64,000 nucleotides of DNA from Actinomadura opuntiae (GTDB lineage: Bacteria > Actinomycetota > Actinomycetes > Streptosporangiales > Streptosporangiaceae), in assembly GCF_030283205.1 (NCBI RefSeq), contig NZ_JASNWF010000013.1, forward strand, positions 188,540 to 252,539, read 5' to 3'. This document shows positions 1 to 9,042 of the stretch, piece by piece. The position numbers were made by a program, and so were the translations under genes. The number at the start of each line of letters is the position of its first letter. Position 1 is the first letter of the stretch. The notes below the pieces were generated by a model, which was not told the origin of the DNA, searched no databases, and saw only the letters and a program-made list of their open reading frames with translations.

Positions 1-387
1 CGTAGCCGAGCAGGTGCAGGATGCCGTGCGCGGTCAGCAGCTCCAGCTCGGCCGCGGTGCCGTGCCCGGCCTCCTTCGCCTGCCGCTCGGCCACCGGCGG
101 GCACAGCACGACGTCCCCGAGCAGGCCCGGGTCGGTCTCGCCGTCCTCGTCGGCGCCGCCGGACATGTGGCCGGGGCGCAGCTCGTCCATCGGGAACGAC
201 AGCACGTCGGTGGGGCCGGGCTCGTCCATCCACTTCTCGTGCAGCTCGGTCATCGCGTCCTCGTCGACGAGCAGGATCGACAGCTCGGCGAGGGGGTGCA
301 CGCGCATCCCGTCCAGGACGTGGCGGGCGAGGCCGGCGAGGTTCTCCTCGTCGACCTCGACGCCGGACTCGTTCAGCACCTCGATGC

Positions 388-391
<4 letters not shown>
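1..391 (-). CDS. ybeY: YbeY endoribonuclease / rRNA maturation factor (partial, runs off the window)
   Basis: Metal-dependent endoribonuclease involved in 16S rRNA 3'-end maturation and ribosome quality control (family knowledge). About 130 codons are visible; the C-terminus lies beyond base 1. The last visible residues read HGILHLLGY, the start of the family's zinc-binding H-G-x-L-H-L-x-G-Y-D-H signature, and LSILLVDEDAMTELH and TDVLSFPMDE earlier are also typical. Translation begins at a GTG at 391-389 that overlaps the phoH stop (GTGA), so it is probably translationally coupled to phoH, the usual actinobacterial order. The third metal His falls outside the window. Confidence 0.93.
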
Positions 392-1467
<1,076 letters not shown>

Positions 1468-1657
1468 CAGCCGGGCCTTGCGGCCTCTCCGACCTGCCTT
1501 CTGTTCGCTCCGGGTGTCCAGGGTTGCGTTTCCATGGTACTGGGACCCCCCGACGGAACGCCGCCGCTTTTGCGCGCGCCCGCCGCGGCGCCCGCGGGAC
1601 CGGCGCGGGCCGGCCGGACCTCGGTCGGTCGGCCCGGCCGGGCGGCCGGGCGGGCGG

Positions 1658-2002
1658 TCAGCCGGGCGGCCAGTTCAGGCCACGCCCGCCGAGCACGTGC
1701 GCGTGCACGTGGAAGACGGTCTGGCCGGCCTGGGCGCCGGTGTTGAAGACGATCCGGTAGCCGGTGCCGTCGATCCCCTCGTCCACCGCGACCCGGTGCG
1801 CCTCGCCGAGCACCTCGGCCAGCAGCGCCGGGTCGGCGGCGGCCAGCTCGGCGGCCGTGGGGTGGTGGTCCTTGGGGATGACCAGCACGTGCGTGGGCGC
1901 CTGCGGGTTGATGTCGCGGAACGCCAGCACGCGCGCGGAGTCCCGGACGACCTTGGCGGGCACGTCCCCGGAAACGATCTTGCAGAACAGGCAGTCGGTC
2001 AT
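1658..2002 (-). CDS. HIT family (histidine triad) nucleotide-binding protein
   Basis: Small purine-nucleotide hydrolase/transferase of the Hint/PKCI branch, 114 residues. The histidine triad HVHAH is at 98-102, followed by VLGGR; the N-terminus MTDCLFCKIVSG carries the CxxC pair (Cys4, Cys7) seen in many Hint proteins. Cytosolic and soluble. The physiological substrate is unknown; family members hydrolyse AMP-lysine-type phosphoramidates. Being co-directional with phoH-ybeY downstream and rsmE-dnaJ-hrcA further upstream is the usual actinomycete arrangement, although here a divergent sigma-factor pair splits the run. Confidence 0.95.
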   Translation of the reverse strand: MTDCLFCKIVSGDVPAKVVRDSARVLAFRDINPQAPTHVLVIPKDHHPTAAELAAADPALLAEVLGEAHRVAVDEGIDGTGYRIVFNTGAQAGQTVFHVHAHVLGGRGLNWPPG

Positions 2003-2281
2003 CTGTCTCCCCTCACGGCGGCCCTGGCCGCGTCCGAGATCCTATCGAGACCACCGCGGGGATGGCCCGCGACGCCCCAAGATCGCTAATGTTTCCGGCG
2101 TCGATCTCCGGTTGTCGAGCCGCATTCCGACCGGCCACTGGTTAAGGTTGTCAACTCAGGGCGTACCCCCCGGTCCGAGGGCGTTGCCGCGCGCTCGCGC
2201 GGGTGGGGGAAACCCGATTCGATGCCGGTCCGAACGGCTCGCCCGAATGGGCGGCCCGGGGGCGGTGAAGGCGGCGGATAG

Positions 2282-2890
2282 GTGACCGAGGTCCTCAAGA
2301 ACATGCCCTTTCGTAAACCCAACGGCGAGGGTGCGCGTCCCACTGACGTGACCGAGACCCTCGTGGCCAGGGGAACGGCGGGGGCCGTGGCCGTCGCCTG
2401 GGACGCCGATCAGGCGGTGACCGCGCTCTACAGCGCCAACTACCGCTCGCTCGTGCGTCTCGCCGCCATGCTCGTGCGCGACTCCGGGACGGCCGAGGAG
2501 GTCGTCCAGGACGCGTTCGTGGCGATGCACGGCGGCTGGCGCCGCCTGCGCGACCCCGACAAGGCCCTGTCCTACCTGCGCCAGTCCGTGGTCAACCGGT
2601 CGCGATCGGTGCTGCGGCACCGCGCCGTCGTCGAGAAGTACGCCCCGAAGGGGCTGCCGGACGCGCCGAGCGCGGAGGCCGGAGCGATCGGCGAGCTGGA
2701 ACGCTCGGCGGTGATCGACGCGCTCTCCCGCCTCCCCGCCCGCCAGCGGGAGGCGCTCGTGCTCCGCTACTACGCCGATCTGTCCGAAGCGGAGATCGCC
2801 AACGCCATGGGCATCTCCCGCGGCGCCGTGAAGAGTCATACGGCGCGCGGCATGACCGCGCTACGCAACGTCCTGGAGCAGTTCTCATGA
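2282..2890 (+). CDS. SigE-family ECF RNA polymerase sigma factor
   Basis: Extracytoplasmic-function sigma-70 factor, 202 residues. Sigma2 spans about 45-115 (ALYSANYRSLVRLAAMLV, EEVVQDAFVAMHGGWRRL) and sigma4 about 145-195, with the helix-turn-helix LSEAEIANAMGISRGAVKSH. A roughly 40-residue N-terminal extension precedes sigma2, so the start is uncertain: GTG 2282 is the longest, and later in-frame GTG/ATG codons near 2303-2348 are possible. The stop overlaps the next gene by ATGA, coupling it to a membrane protein that is the likely anti-sigma partner. The signal it answers cannot be read from sequence. Confidence 0.9.
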   Translation: MTEVLKNMPFRKPNGEGARPTDVTETLVARGTAGAVAVAWDADQAVTALYSANYRSLVRLAAMLVRDSGTAEEVVQDAFVAMHGGWRRLRDPDKALSYLRQSVVNRSRSVLRHRAVVEKYAPKGLPDAPSAEAGAIGELERSAVIDALSRLPARQREALVLRYYADLSEAEIANAMGISRGAVKSHTARGMTALRNVLEQFS

Positions 2891-3594
2891 CCACCGACCC
2901 CCACGACGAGCACGGCGAGATCCTCCGCCGCGCCCTGCACGCGGAGGCGGACTCGGTCACCCCCGCCGACGACGGCCTGGAGCGCATCCGGGCCCGCATC
3001 GCCGACCCGCGCCGCCGGCGCTGGTTCGGCCTGGAACGGTTCGGCACGGCCTGGTACGGCCTGGACCGGTTCGCCCTGACCTGGGCGCGGCCCGCGCTCG
3101 CCGTGGCCGCGGCCGTGGCCATAGCCGGCCTCGGCGTGACCGCGCCGCACACGATCGACCTGATCCAGCATTCGGTCGGCAGTAACGGGCCGTCGGACAA
3201 CGACCGCAACGCCCACGCCGGCGACCACGTCGACTCCCAGGGCAATCCCGTCGTGCCCGGCTCGCCCCGGGCTTCGCAGCCCGACGCGTCGGGGTCGCCG
3301 AGCACGTCGGCCTCGTCGTCGCCGACGACCTCGACCGGGCCGACGCCGTGCGGTTCCCCGTCCGCGGGCACCGGCGCGAAGGCGTCCGGGTCCGGCTCGT
3401 CGTCCAGGGGCGGCGCGAAGGCGTCCGCCTCGCCGTGCCCGAGCGGCAGCCCGACCACGAGCCCGACGCCGACGCAGACGCCGACGACGCCCCCGCCGTC
3501 CACGCCGACGCAGCCGACCGAGCAGCCGACGCCGCCCGCCAGCTCCACCCCGGCCACCACCGCCGACCAGGGGGCCGGCGCCTCCGCCCCCTGA
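2887..3594 (+). CDS. Single-pass membrane protein with Pro/Thr/Ser-rich exterior; putative anti-sigma partner
   Basis: 235 residues. A cytosolic N-terminal part (1-66) has charged helices like those that bind sigma factors, plus an internal near-repeat (WFGLERFGTAWYGLDRF). One membrane segment lies at about 69-86, followed by a long exterior tail rich in Ser, Pro, Thr and Gly (for example SPTTSPTPTQTPTTPPPSTP) that looks wall-spanning and possibly glycosylated. There is no clear zinc anti-sigma motif (HxxxCxxC), so the anti-sigma role is inferred only from the ATGA overlap with the sigma gene and from topology. Confidence 0.6.
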   Translation: MTTDPHDEHGEILRRALHAEADSVTPADDGLERIRARIADPRRRRWFGLERFGTAWYGLDRFALTWARPALAVAAAVAIAGLGVTAPHTIDLIQHSVGSNGPSDNDRNAHAGDHVDSQGNPVVPGSPRASQPDASGSPSTSASSSPTTSTGPTPCGSPSAGTGAKASGSGSSSRGGAKASASPCPSGSPTTSPTPTQTPTTPPPSTPTQPTEQPTPPASSTPATTADQGAGASAP

Positions 3595-3603
3595 CCGGCC
3601 CGG

Positions 3604-3625
3604 CCCGCGCCCGGCCGGGCGCGGG
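3604..3625. terminator. Bidirectional terminator between the sigma operon and rsmE
   Basis: A perfect 9-bp stem (CCCGCGCCC / GGGCGCGGG) with a GGCC loop sits between two convergent genes; the right arm touches the rsmE stop codon. There is no long U tract, as is common in actinomycetes. Confidence 0.65.
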
Positions 3626-4357
3626 TCACCAGCGGCCGGTGGCGGCCATCAGCACGGACGCGGCGGCGACCCCGGCGGTCGAGGTGCGCAGGACGGTCGG
3701 GCCGAGCCGGACCGTCCGCGCGCCCGCGGCCGCGAAACGTTCGAGCTCGTCCTCGGCGATCCCGCCCTCGGGGCCGACCACCAGGACGATGTCGCCCTCG
3801 GCGGGCGGCCGCACGGCGCTGAGCCGCTCCTCCGCGTCCTCGTGCAGGACGAGCGCGAGCGGCGCGGCGGCGATCCGCGCGGCGACGTCGGCGGTGGCCG
3901 CCAGGTCCGCCACCTGCGGCAGCCGGCTGCGGCGGGCCTGCTTGGCGGCCTCCCGGGCCGTGCCGCGCCACCGCCCGAGCGCCTTCTCGCGGCGTTCCGG
4001 GCGCCACTGGGTGACGCACCGGGCCGCCGCCCACGGGACGATCTCGTCGATGCCGGCCTCGGTCATGGTCTCCACCGCGAGCTCGCCCCGGTCGCCCTTC
4101 GGCAGCGCCTGGACGACGACCAGGCGGGGCGAGGGCGCCGGCTCGACGCGGCGGGCCAGCACGTCCAGGGTCAGGGCCGCGCGGTCGGCGGCGGCGACGA
4201 CGCACTCGGCGAGCAGCCCGTCCCCGTCGGTCAGGTCGACCCGCTCACCGGGCCGCAGCCGACGCACGGCCGCGGCGTGCCGGCCCTCGGCGCCGTCTAG
4301 CACGACCCGGTCGGCGCGCAGCCGGCCGGGATCGGCGAGGAACACCGGCGGGCTCAT
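3626..4357 (-). CDS. rsmE: 16S rRNA m3U1498 methyltransferase RsmE
   Basis: SPOUT-class SAM-dependent methyltransferase that methylates N3 of U1498 in 16S rRNA. 243 residues, normal length. A PUA-like N-terminal domain (1-75, starting VFLADPGRL) is followed by the knotted catalytic domain with VVQALPKGDRGELAVETMTE (80-100), GPEGG (195-199) and the C-terminal knot motif LGPTVLRTSTA (218-228). The last motif usually reads LRTETA, so Ser replaces Glu at 226, which is worth noting. The start ATG at 4357 follows dnaJ by 89 bp; dnaJ-rsmE is a standard pairing. Confidence 0.95.
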   Translation of the reverse strand: MSPPVFLADPGRLRADRVVLDGAEGRHAAAVRRLRPGERVDLTDGDGLLAECVVAAADRAALTLDVLARRVEPAPSPRLVVVQALPKGDRGELAVETMTEAGIDEIVPWAAARCVTQWRPERREKALGRWRGTAREAAKQARRSRLPQVADLAATADVAARIAAAPLALVLHEDAEERLSAVRPPAEGDIVLVVGPEGGIAEDELERFAAAGARTVRLGPTVLRTSTAGVAAASVLMAATGRW

Positions 4358-4446
4358 CCCGCTCCTCCCGGGCCGCCGCCCGCGCGCCCGCCGGCGGCCG
4401 GCGGCGTGCCGTCGCGGCCCTCCTGGTAGGCCGACACCGTGGCTCT

Positions 4447-5583
4447 TCAGTGCTGGTTGAACACGTCCCGCAGGCGCGAGAACATGCCGCGCTGCCCCGG
4501 CGCGAACTTGCCGGGCGGGCGCTCCTCGCCGCGGAGCGCGGCGAGCCGGCGCAGCAGTTCCTCCTGCTCCTCGTCGAGCCGGTTCGGCGTCTCCACGTTC
4601 ACGTGGATCATCAGGTCGCCGCGGCCGGACTCGTTGAGGTGCCGCACGCCCCGGTTGTAGAGCGTGATGACCTGGCCGGACTGGGTGCCGGGCTTGATGT
4701 CGACCTCCTCGGCGGCGTCCAGCGTCTCGATCGTGACGCTGGTGCCGAGCGCGGCGGCGGTCATCGGGATCTCGACCGTGCAGTGCAGGTCGTCGCCCTC
4801 CCGCTCGAAGATCGGGTGCGGCTTCTCGGCGATCTCCAGGAACAGGTCGCCGGGCGGGCCGCCGCCCGGGCCGACCTCGCCCTCGCCGGCCAGCTGGATG
4901 TGGATGCCGTTCTCCACGCCCGCCGGGATCTTGACCTTGACGGTGCGCCGGGTGCGGACCCGGCCGTCGCCGGAGCACTCGGTGCACGGGTGCCGGATCA
5001 CCGAGCCGAACCCGCCGCAGGCGGGGCACGGCCGGGCGGTCATGACCTGGCCGAGGAAGGAGCGCTGCACCTGCTGCACCTCGCCGCGGCCGTGGCAGGT
5101 CTCGCAGGTCTCCGGGTGCGTGCCGGGCGCGCAGCCGGACCCCTCGCAGGTGGTGCAGGCGACCGCGGTGTCGATGGACAGCTCGCGGGTCGTCCCGAAC
5201 GCCGTCTCCGCCAGGTCCAGCTCGACGCGCAGCGTCGCGTTGCGGCCGCGGCGCGCCCGCGAGCGCGGGCCGCGCGAGGTCGCGGTGCCGAAGAAGGCGT
5301 CCATGATGTCGCTGAACGGGAACCCCGCGCCGCCGAAGCCGCCGGCGCCCGCCCCCGCGCCGCCCGGCGCGAACGGGTCCGCGCCGAGGTCGTACATCTC
5401 GCGCTTCCTGGGGTCGGAGAGCACCTCGTAGGCCTGGGTGATCTCCTTGAACTTCTCCTGCGTCTCCGGGTCGGGGTTGACGTCCGGGTGCAGCTCGCGG
5501 GCGAGCCGCCGGTACGCCTTCTTGACCTCGTCGGCGCTGGCGTCCCGGCGGACGCCGAGGGTCGCGTAGTAGTCGTTGGCCAC
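4447..5583 (-). CDS. dnaJ: Molecular chaperone DnaJ (Hsp40, type I)
   Basis: Co-chaperone that stimulates DnaK ATPase and delivers unfolded clients. 378 residues. The J domain (1-66) has HPD at 32-34; a Gly/Phe-rich linker (about 70-100) follows; four CxxCxGxG zinc motifs have their CxxC pairs at 143-146, 160-163, 186-189 and 200-203; the rest is the C-terminal peptide-binding region. It begins with GTG directly after the hrcA TAA stop, so hrcA and dnaJ are one operon. This is the dnaJ2-type copy that travels with hrcA; the dnaK-operon DnaJ is not in the window. Confidence 0.96.
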   Translation of the reverse strand: MANDYYATLGVRRDASADEVKKAYRRLARELHPDVNPDPETQEKFKEITQAYEVLSDPRKREMYDLGADPFAPGGAGAGAGGFGGAGFPFSDIMDAFFGTATSRGPRSRARRGRNATLRVELDLAETAFGTTRELSIDTAVACTTCEGSGCAPGTHPETCETCHGRGEVQQVQRSFLGQVMTARPCPACGGFGSVIRHPCTECSGDGRVRTRRTVKVKIPAGVENGIHIQLAGEGEVGPGGGPPGDLFLEIAEKPHPIFEREGDDLHCTVEIPMTAAALGTSVTIETLDAAEEVDIKPGTQSGQVITLYNRGVRHLNESGRGDLMIHVNVETPNRLDEEQEELLRRLAALRGEERPPGKFAPGQRGMFSRLRDVFNQH

Positions 5584-6594
5584 TTACGACCCCGCCAGGA
5601 TCTGTCCCACGTAGCGTGCCACTGCCCGTACCGCTCCCATCGTGCCGGGGTAGTCCATGCGTGTCGGCCCGAGTACGCCGAGCCGGGCCAGGGTGAGGTC
5701 GCCGACGCCGTAGTCGGCGGCGACGACCGAGGTCGATCGGAGCCCCTCGTCGGGGTTCTCGGTGCCGATCCGCACCGTAAGAGTAGAGGAGTCGCCGGTC
5801 TCGCCGAGCAGCCGCATGAGCACGACCTGTTCCTCCAACGCCACCAGCACCTCCCGCAGGCTCTGGGAGAAGTCGACCGCGGCCAGGTTCGCCGCCCCGG
5901 CGAAGACGATCTTCTCCTCGTGGTTCTCGACGAGCGTCTCCAGCAGGACCGACAGGACCGCGGCGGCGACCGGACGCTCGTCCGGGTCCACCTTGTCCGG
6001 CAGGTCCGCCACGGCCGACGGCACGTCGCCGAAGCCCAGCCCGTCCAGGCACGTGTTGAGCAACGCCCGCAGGTGCCCCACCGATTCCTCGGAGATCTTC
6101 CCGGTCTCGATGACGCGCTGCTCCACCCGGCCGGTGTTGGTGATCAGCACCAGCAGCAGCCGGCCCTCGGCGACCGGGACCAGCTCCACGTGCCGCACCG
6201 ACGAGCGGGTCAGCGACGGGTACTGCACGACCGCGACCTGCCGCGTCAGCTGCGCCAGCAGCCGGACGGTGCGGCCGACGATGTCGTCCAGGTCGTAGGC
6301 GCCGGACAGGAACGTCTCGATCGCGCGGCGCTCGGCGATCGACAGCGGCTTGATCGTGGACAGCCGGTCGACGAACAGCCGGTATCCCTTGTCGGTGGGG
6401 ACGCGCCCCGCGCTGGTGTGCGGCTGGGCGATGTACCCCTGCTCCTCCAGGACCGCCATGTCGTTGCGGATGGTGGCCGAGGACACTCCGAGGTTGTGCC
6501 GGTCCACGAGCGCCTTGGAGCCCACCGGCTCGTTCGTGGAGACGTAGTCCTCGACTATGGCGCGCAGTACCGCGAGCTTCCGGTCGTCAAGCAC
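5584..6594 (-). CDS. hrcA: Heat-inducible transcription repressor HrcA
   Basis: Repressor that binds CIRCE operators of heat-shock genes and is inactivated when GroEL is titrated by unfolded protein. 336 residues from the chosen start. The N-terminal winged helix contains LAVLRAIVEDYVSTNEPVGS and LGVSSATIRNDMAVLEEQGYI; the dimerisation domain follows. I chose GTG at 6594 (MLDDRKLAVLRAI) because AAGGAGGTGA lies just upstream; the in-frame ATG at 6621 would put that Shine-Dalgarno inside the gene. A CIRCE element upstream indicates autoregulation together with dnaJ. Confidence 0.95.
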   Translation of the reverse strand: MLDDRKLAVLRAIVEDYVSTNEPVGSKALVDRHNLGVSSATIRNDMAVLEEQGYIAQPHTSAGRVPTDKGYRLFVDRLSTIKPLSIAERRAIETFLSGAYDLDDIVGRTVRLLAQLTRQVAVVQYPSLTRSSVRHVELVPVAEGRLLLVLITNTGRVEQRVIETGKISEESVGHLRALLNTCLDGLGFGDVPSAVADLPDKVDPDERPVAAAVLSVLLETLVENHEEKIVFAGAANLAAVDFSQSLREVLVALEEQVVLMRLLGETGDSSTLTVRIGTENPDEGLRSTSVVAADYGVGDLTLARLGVLGPTRMDYPGTMGAVRAVARYVGQILAGS

Positions 6595-6636
6595 CCGGTC
6601 ACCTCCTTCTGCACCTTCCACAGGTCCTCACGTCCA

Positions 6637-6642
6637 GGTATA
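6637..6642 (-). promoter_or_regulatory. hrcA: Putative -10 box of the hrcA-dnaJ promoter
   Basis: On the minus strand the hexamer TATACC lies about 43 bp before the hrcA GTG. With a 17-bp spacer the -35 region would be TGCCAG, which overlaps the CIRCE arm, so bound HrcA would block polymerase. Confidence 0.4.
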
Positions 6643-6660
6643 CCGCCGCCGGGGCGTTGC

Positions 6661-6685
6661 TGGCACTCCGAAGTTCCGAGTGCCA
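6661..6685. promoter_or_regulatory. CIRCE operator (HrcA binding site)
   Basis: TGGCACTC-N9-GAGTGCCA, a perfect 8-bp inverted repeat with the 9-bp spacer typical of CIRCE. It lies 67 bp upstream of the hrcA start and overlaps its predicted -35 region, and is also close to the divergent DUF3097 gene (start 6783). Confidence 0.92.
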
Positions 6686-6782
6686 AGTGTACGGCCCGGC
6701 GGGGACGTTCCGGGGGTCCGCGGCCGTCCGTGCCCGGGCGCGCGGCTGCGTGATCTTATCCCGGCCGTTAGGGTGCGGAACC

Positions 6783-7595
6783 GTGCGGAGCGACAACTAC
6801 GGAAACGACGTGCTCGCCGGCGACTGGCGCCGCCCCCGCAAGGGGCAGATCCCGGAGGTCCCGGCCGAATCCGGCCTGGTCGCCGAGGACCCCGACAGCG
6901 GCTTCTGCGGCGCCGTCGTCGGCTGCGACAAGTTCGGCGTCACGCTGGAGGACCGGTTCGGCAAGCGCCGCGTGTTCCCGCTCACCAAGGCCGGGTTCCT
7001 GATCGACGGCAAGCCGGTCACCCTCGTCCGGCCGGCCGCCGCGCCCACCGGGCCCGCCCGCTCGGCCTCGGGGTCGATCGCCGTGCAGGGGCTGCGCGCG
7101 CAGGTCGCCAAGGAGAGCCGGATCTACGTCGAGGGCCTCCACGACGCCGAGCTGGTGGAGAAGATCTGGGGCCACGACCTGCGCGTCGAGGGCGTCGTCG
7201 TCGAGTACCTGGAGGGCGTGGACGATCTGCCCGCCATCGTCGAGGAGTTCGCCCCCGAGGAGGGCCGCCGCCTCGGCGTCCTGGTCGACCACCTCGTGGA
7301 GGGGTCCAAGGAGAGCCGGATCGCCGCGCAGGTGTCCTCCCCGCACGTCCTGGTGACGGGCCACCCGTTCATCGACATCTGGGAGGCCGTCAAGCCCGCC
7401 GCCGTCGGCATCCCCGCCTGGCCCCGCGTCCCCCGCGGCATCCCGTGGAAGGAAGTCGTCGTCGAAGCGCTCGGCTGGGACTGCGAGACGGGCGCGGCCT
7501 GGAAACGCATCCTCGGCTCCGTCAACGCCTACACCGACCTCGAACCCGCCCTGCTCGGCAGGGTGGAGGAGCTGATCGACTTCGTTACGTGTTAG
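6783..7595 (+). CDS. DUF3097 family protein
   Basis: Actinobacteria-restricted protein of unknown function, about 270 residues, commonly found divergent from hrcA. The core reads YGNDVLAGDWRRPRKGQIPEV, and the middle part (KESRIYVEGLHDAELVEKIWG ... GVVVEYLEG ... LGVLVDHLVEGSKESRIA ... VLVTGHPFIDIWEAVKP) resembles a TOPRIM-like fold with acidic residues, which is a visual impression rather than a proven match. GTG 6783 is preferred because more upstream starts would run through the CIRCE operator. A large palindromic repeat begins 1 bp after its stop. Confidence 0.85.
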   Translation: MRSDNYGNDVLAGDWRRPRKGQIPEVPAESGLVAEDPDSGFCGAVVGCDKFGVTLEDRFGKRRVFPLTKAGFLIDGKPVTLVRPAAAPTGPARSASGSIAVQGLRAQVAKESRIYVEGLHDAELVEKIWGHDLRVEGVVVEYLEGVDDLPAIVEEFAPEEGRRLGVLVDHLVEGSKESRIAAQVSSPHVLVTGHPFIDIWEAVKPAAVGIPAWPRVPRGIPWKEVVVEALGWDCETGAAWKRILGSVNAYTDLEPALLGRVEELIDFVTC

Positions 7596-7596
7596 T

Positions 7597-7700
7597 CCAG
7601 GGGGGCGACCCCCTGGAACCCCCGTTGCGACCGACAGGCTGTTTCGCCACTCCGCTGGCGCTCCGTGGCGAAACAGCCTGTCGGTCGGCGGGCAGGCCCG
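7597..7700. repeat. Palindromic element, copy 1 (two hairpins after the DUF3097 gene)
   Basis: Begins 1 bp after the stop codon. The first hairpin has an 8-bp stem CCAGGGGG/CCCCCTGG (7597-7616). The second is a perfect 23-bp inverted repeat (arms 7628-7650 and 7665-7687) with a 14-base loop, TCCGCTGGCGCTCC. A near-identical copy is at 28796-28899, and only short stretches before and within the unit differ. It can act as a terminator. In this copy a third hairpin follows (GGGCAGGC at 7690 pairs with GCCTGCCC at 7727). Confidence 0.9.
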
Positions 7701-7786
7701 CTCCGCTCGCTGCGCTCGCTCCGCGTGCCTGCCCGTGGCCGGCGGCTGAGCTTCAAGCTTTCAGGCGCCCCTGGAAGCCCCTCGAC

Positions 7787-7806
7787 GGTCAGGTCAGGTC
7801 AGGTCT
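7787..7806. repeat. GGTCA pentamer tandem repeat across the hemW stop codon
   Basis: Four units (GGTCA x3 then GGTCT) span the 3' end of hemW. Read on the hemW strand they are TGACC units, so stop-like TGA triplets recur just past the true stop at 7794-7796. Confidence 0.7.
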
Positions 7807-9002
7807 CGGGTTAGGGCGTCGGCTAGGAGGCGGCCTTGGCGGGTGAGGACGGCGCGGCCTTGCTCGTAGGGGGACGGGGCGAGGAGGCCGTCGGCGATGG
7901 CGCGCCGGACGGCGGCGTCGTCCAGGAGGTCGGTGGGGCAGCCGTCGGCTAGGCGGAGTTCGAGCATGATGCGCTCGATGCGGCGGTCGTCGGCGCCGAG
8001 GATCTCGCGCGCGTGCGCGGGCGTGGTGCCCTCGGCCAGGCGGGCGGCGTAGGCGGCGGGGTGCTTGACGTTCCACCAGCGGGTGCCGCCGACGTGGCTG
8101 TGGGCGCCCGGGCCGACGCCCCACCAGTCCGCGCCCGTCCAGTACAGGAGGTTGTGGCGGCAGGCGGCCTCGGGCGCGGCGGCCCAGTTGGAGATCTCGT
8201 ACCAGTGCAGGCCGTGCGCGCTGAGGAGTTCGTCGGCGATCAGATAGCGGTCGGCCATGGCGTCGTCGTCCGGGGCGGCGAGTTCACCACGACGGACCTG
8301 CGCCGCCAGGCGCGTGCCCTCTTCGACGATGAGCGCGTAGGCGGACACGTGGTCGGGGTCGCATTCGAGGGCGGCCTCCAAGGACGCGCGCCAGTCGTCG
8401 TCCGTCTCCCCCGGCGTCCCGTAGATGAGGTCGAGGTTGACGTGCTCGAAGCCCGCCTTGCGCGTCCAGTCGACGACCTGCGGAACGCGGCCGGGCGTAT
8501 GGGTGCGCTCCAAGACGGCCAGGACGTGCTCGCGCGCGCTCTGCATGCCGTAGGAGACGCGTGTGAAACCGACTTCGCGGAGCTTCGCCACGTACGCCTC
8601 GTCCACCGATTCGGGGTTGGCCTCGGTGGTGACCTCGGCGCCGGGGGCGAGACCGAATTCGGTGTCGATGGCCGTGAGGACGCGCCCCAGGTCGTCCGGT
8701 GAGAGCAGGGTCGGTGTGCCGCCGCCTACGAAGACCGTCTCGACGGGGAGGTCCGCGTCGCCGAGCACCTTGCGGGCCATGCGGATTTCGGCGATGGCGG
8801 TGTCGGCATAGGAGTCGCGGCTGGCGCCCGGCCCGAGTTCGGTGGCGGTGTAGGTGTTGAAGTCGCAGTATCCGCAGCGCGTCACGCAGAACGGGACGTG
8901 CACGTAGAACGCGAACGGCCGTGTGCCCAGGCCGTGCAGGGCGCTGCGGGGCAGCGCGCCGTCGGCGGGTACGGGATCACCGTCGGGCAGCGTGGAGGGC
9001 AC
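7794..9002 (-). CDS. hemW: HemW, radical SAM heme chaperone (annotated in older work as oxygen-independent coproporphyrinogen III oxidase)
   Basis: Radical SAM protein related to HemN; HemW members bind heme and lack coproporphyrinogen oxidase activity. 402 residues, the size usual for HemW (HemN is about 450). The SAM iron-sulfur motif CVTRCGYC has cysteines at 39, 43 and 46, preceded by FYVHVPF; VFVGGGTPTLL and ANPESVDEAYVAKLREVGFTR follow. There is no tRNA gene near it. It is usually close to lepA in actinobacteria; here about 4 kb of lineage-specific genes separate them. Confidence 0.93.
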   Translation of the reverse strand: MPSTLPDGDPVPADGALPRSALHGLGTRPFAFYVHVPFCVTRCGYCDFNTYTATELGPGASRDSYADTAIAEIRMARKVLGDADLPVETVFVGGGTPTLLSPDDLGRVLTAIDTEFGLAPGAEVTTEANPESVDEAYVAKLREVGFTRVSYGMQSAREHVLAVLERTHTPGRVPQVVDWTRKAGFEHVNLDLIYGTPGETDDDWRASLEAALECDPDHVSAYALIVEEGTRLAAQVRRGELAAPDDDAMADRYLIADELLSAHGLHWYEISNWAAAPEAACRHNLLYWTGADWWGVGPGAHSHVGGTRWWNVKHPAAYAARLAEGTTPAHAREILGADDRRIERIMLELRLADGCPTDLLDDAAVRRAIADGLLAPSPYEQGRAVLTRQGRLLADALTRDLT

Positions 9003-9042
9003 CTCTACAGTCTGCCGCGCCCGGCCGGATGGTCCGGCCGTG

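Noticed and set aside
7597..7740. Insertion sequence or MITE with target duplication
   Set aside because: No flanking direct repeats or transposase are visible at either copy.
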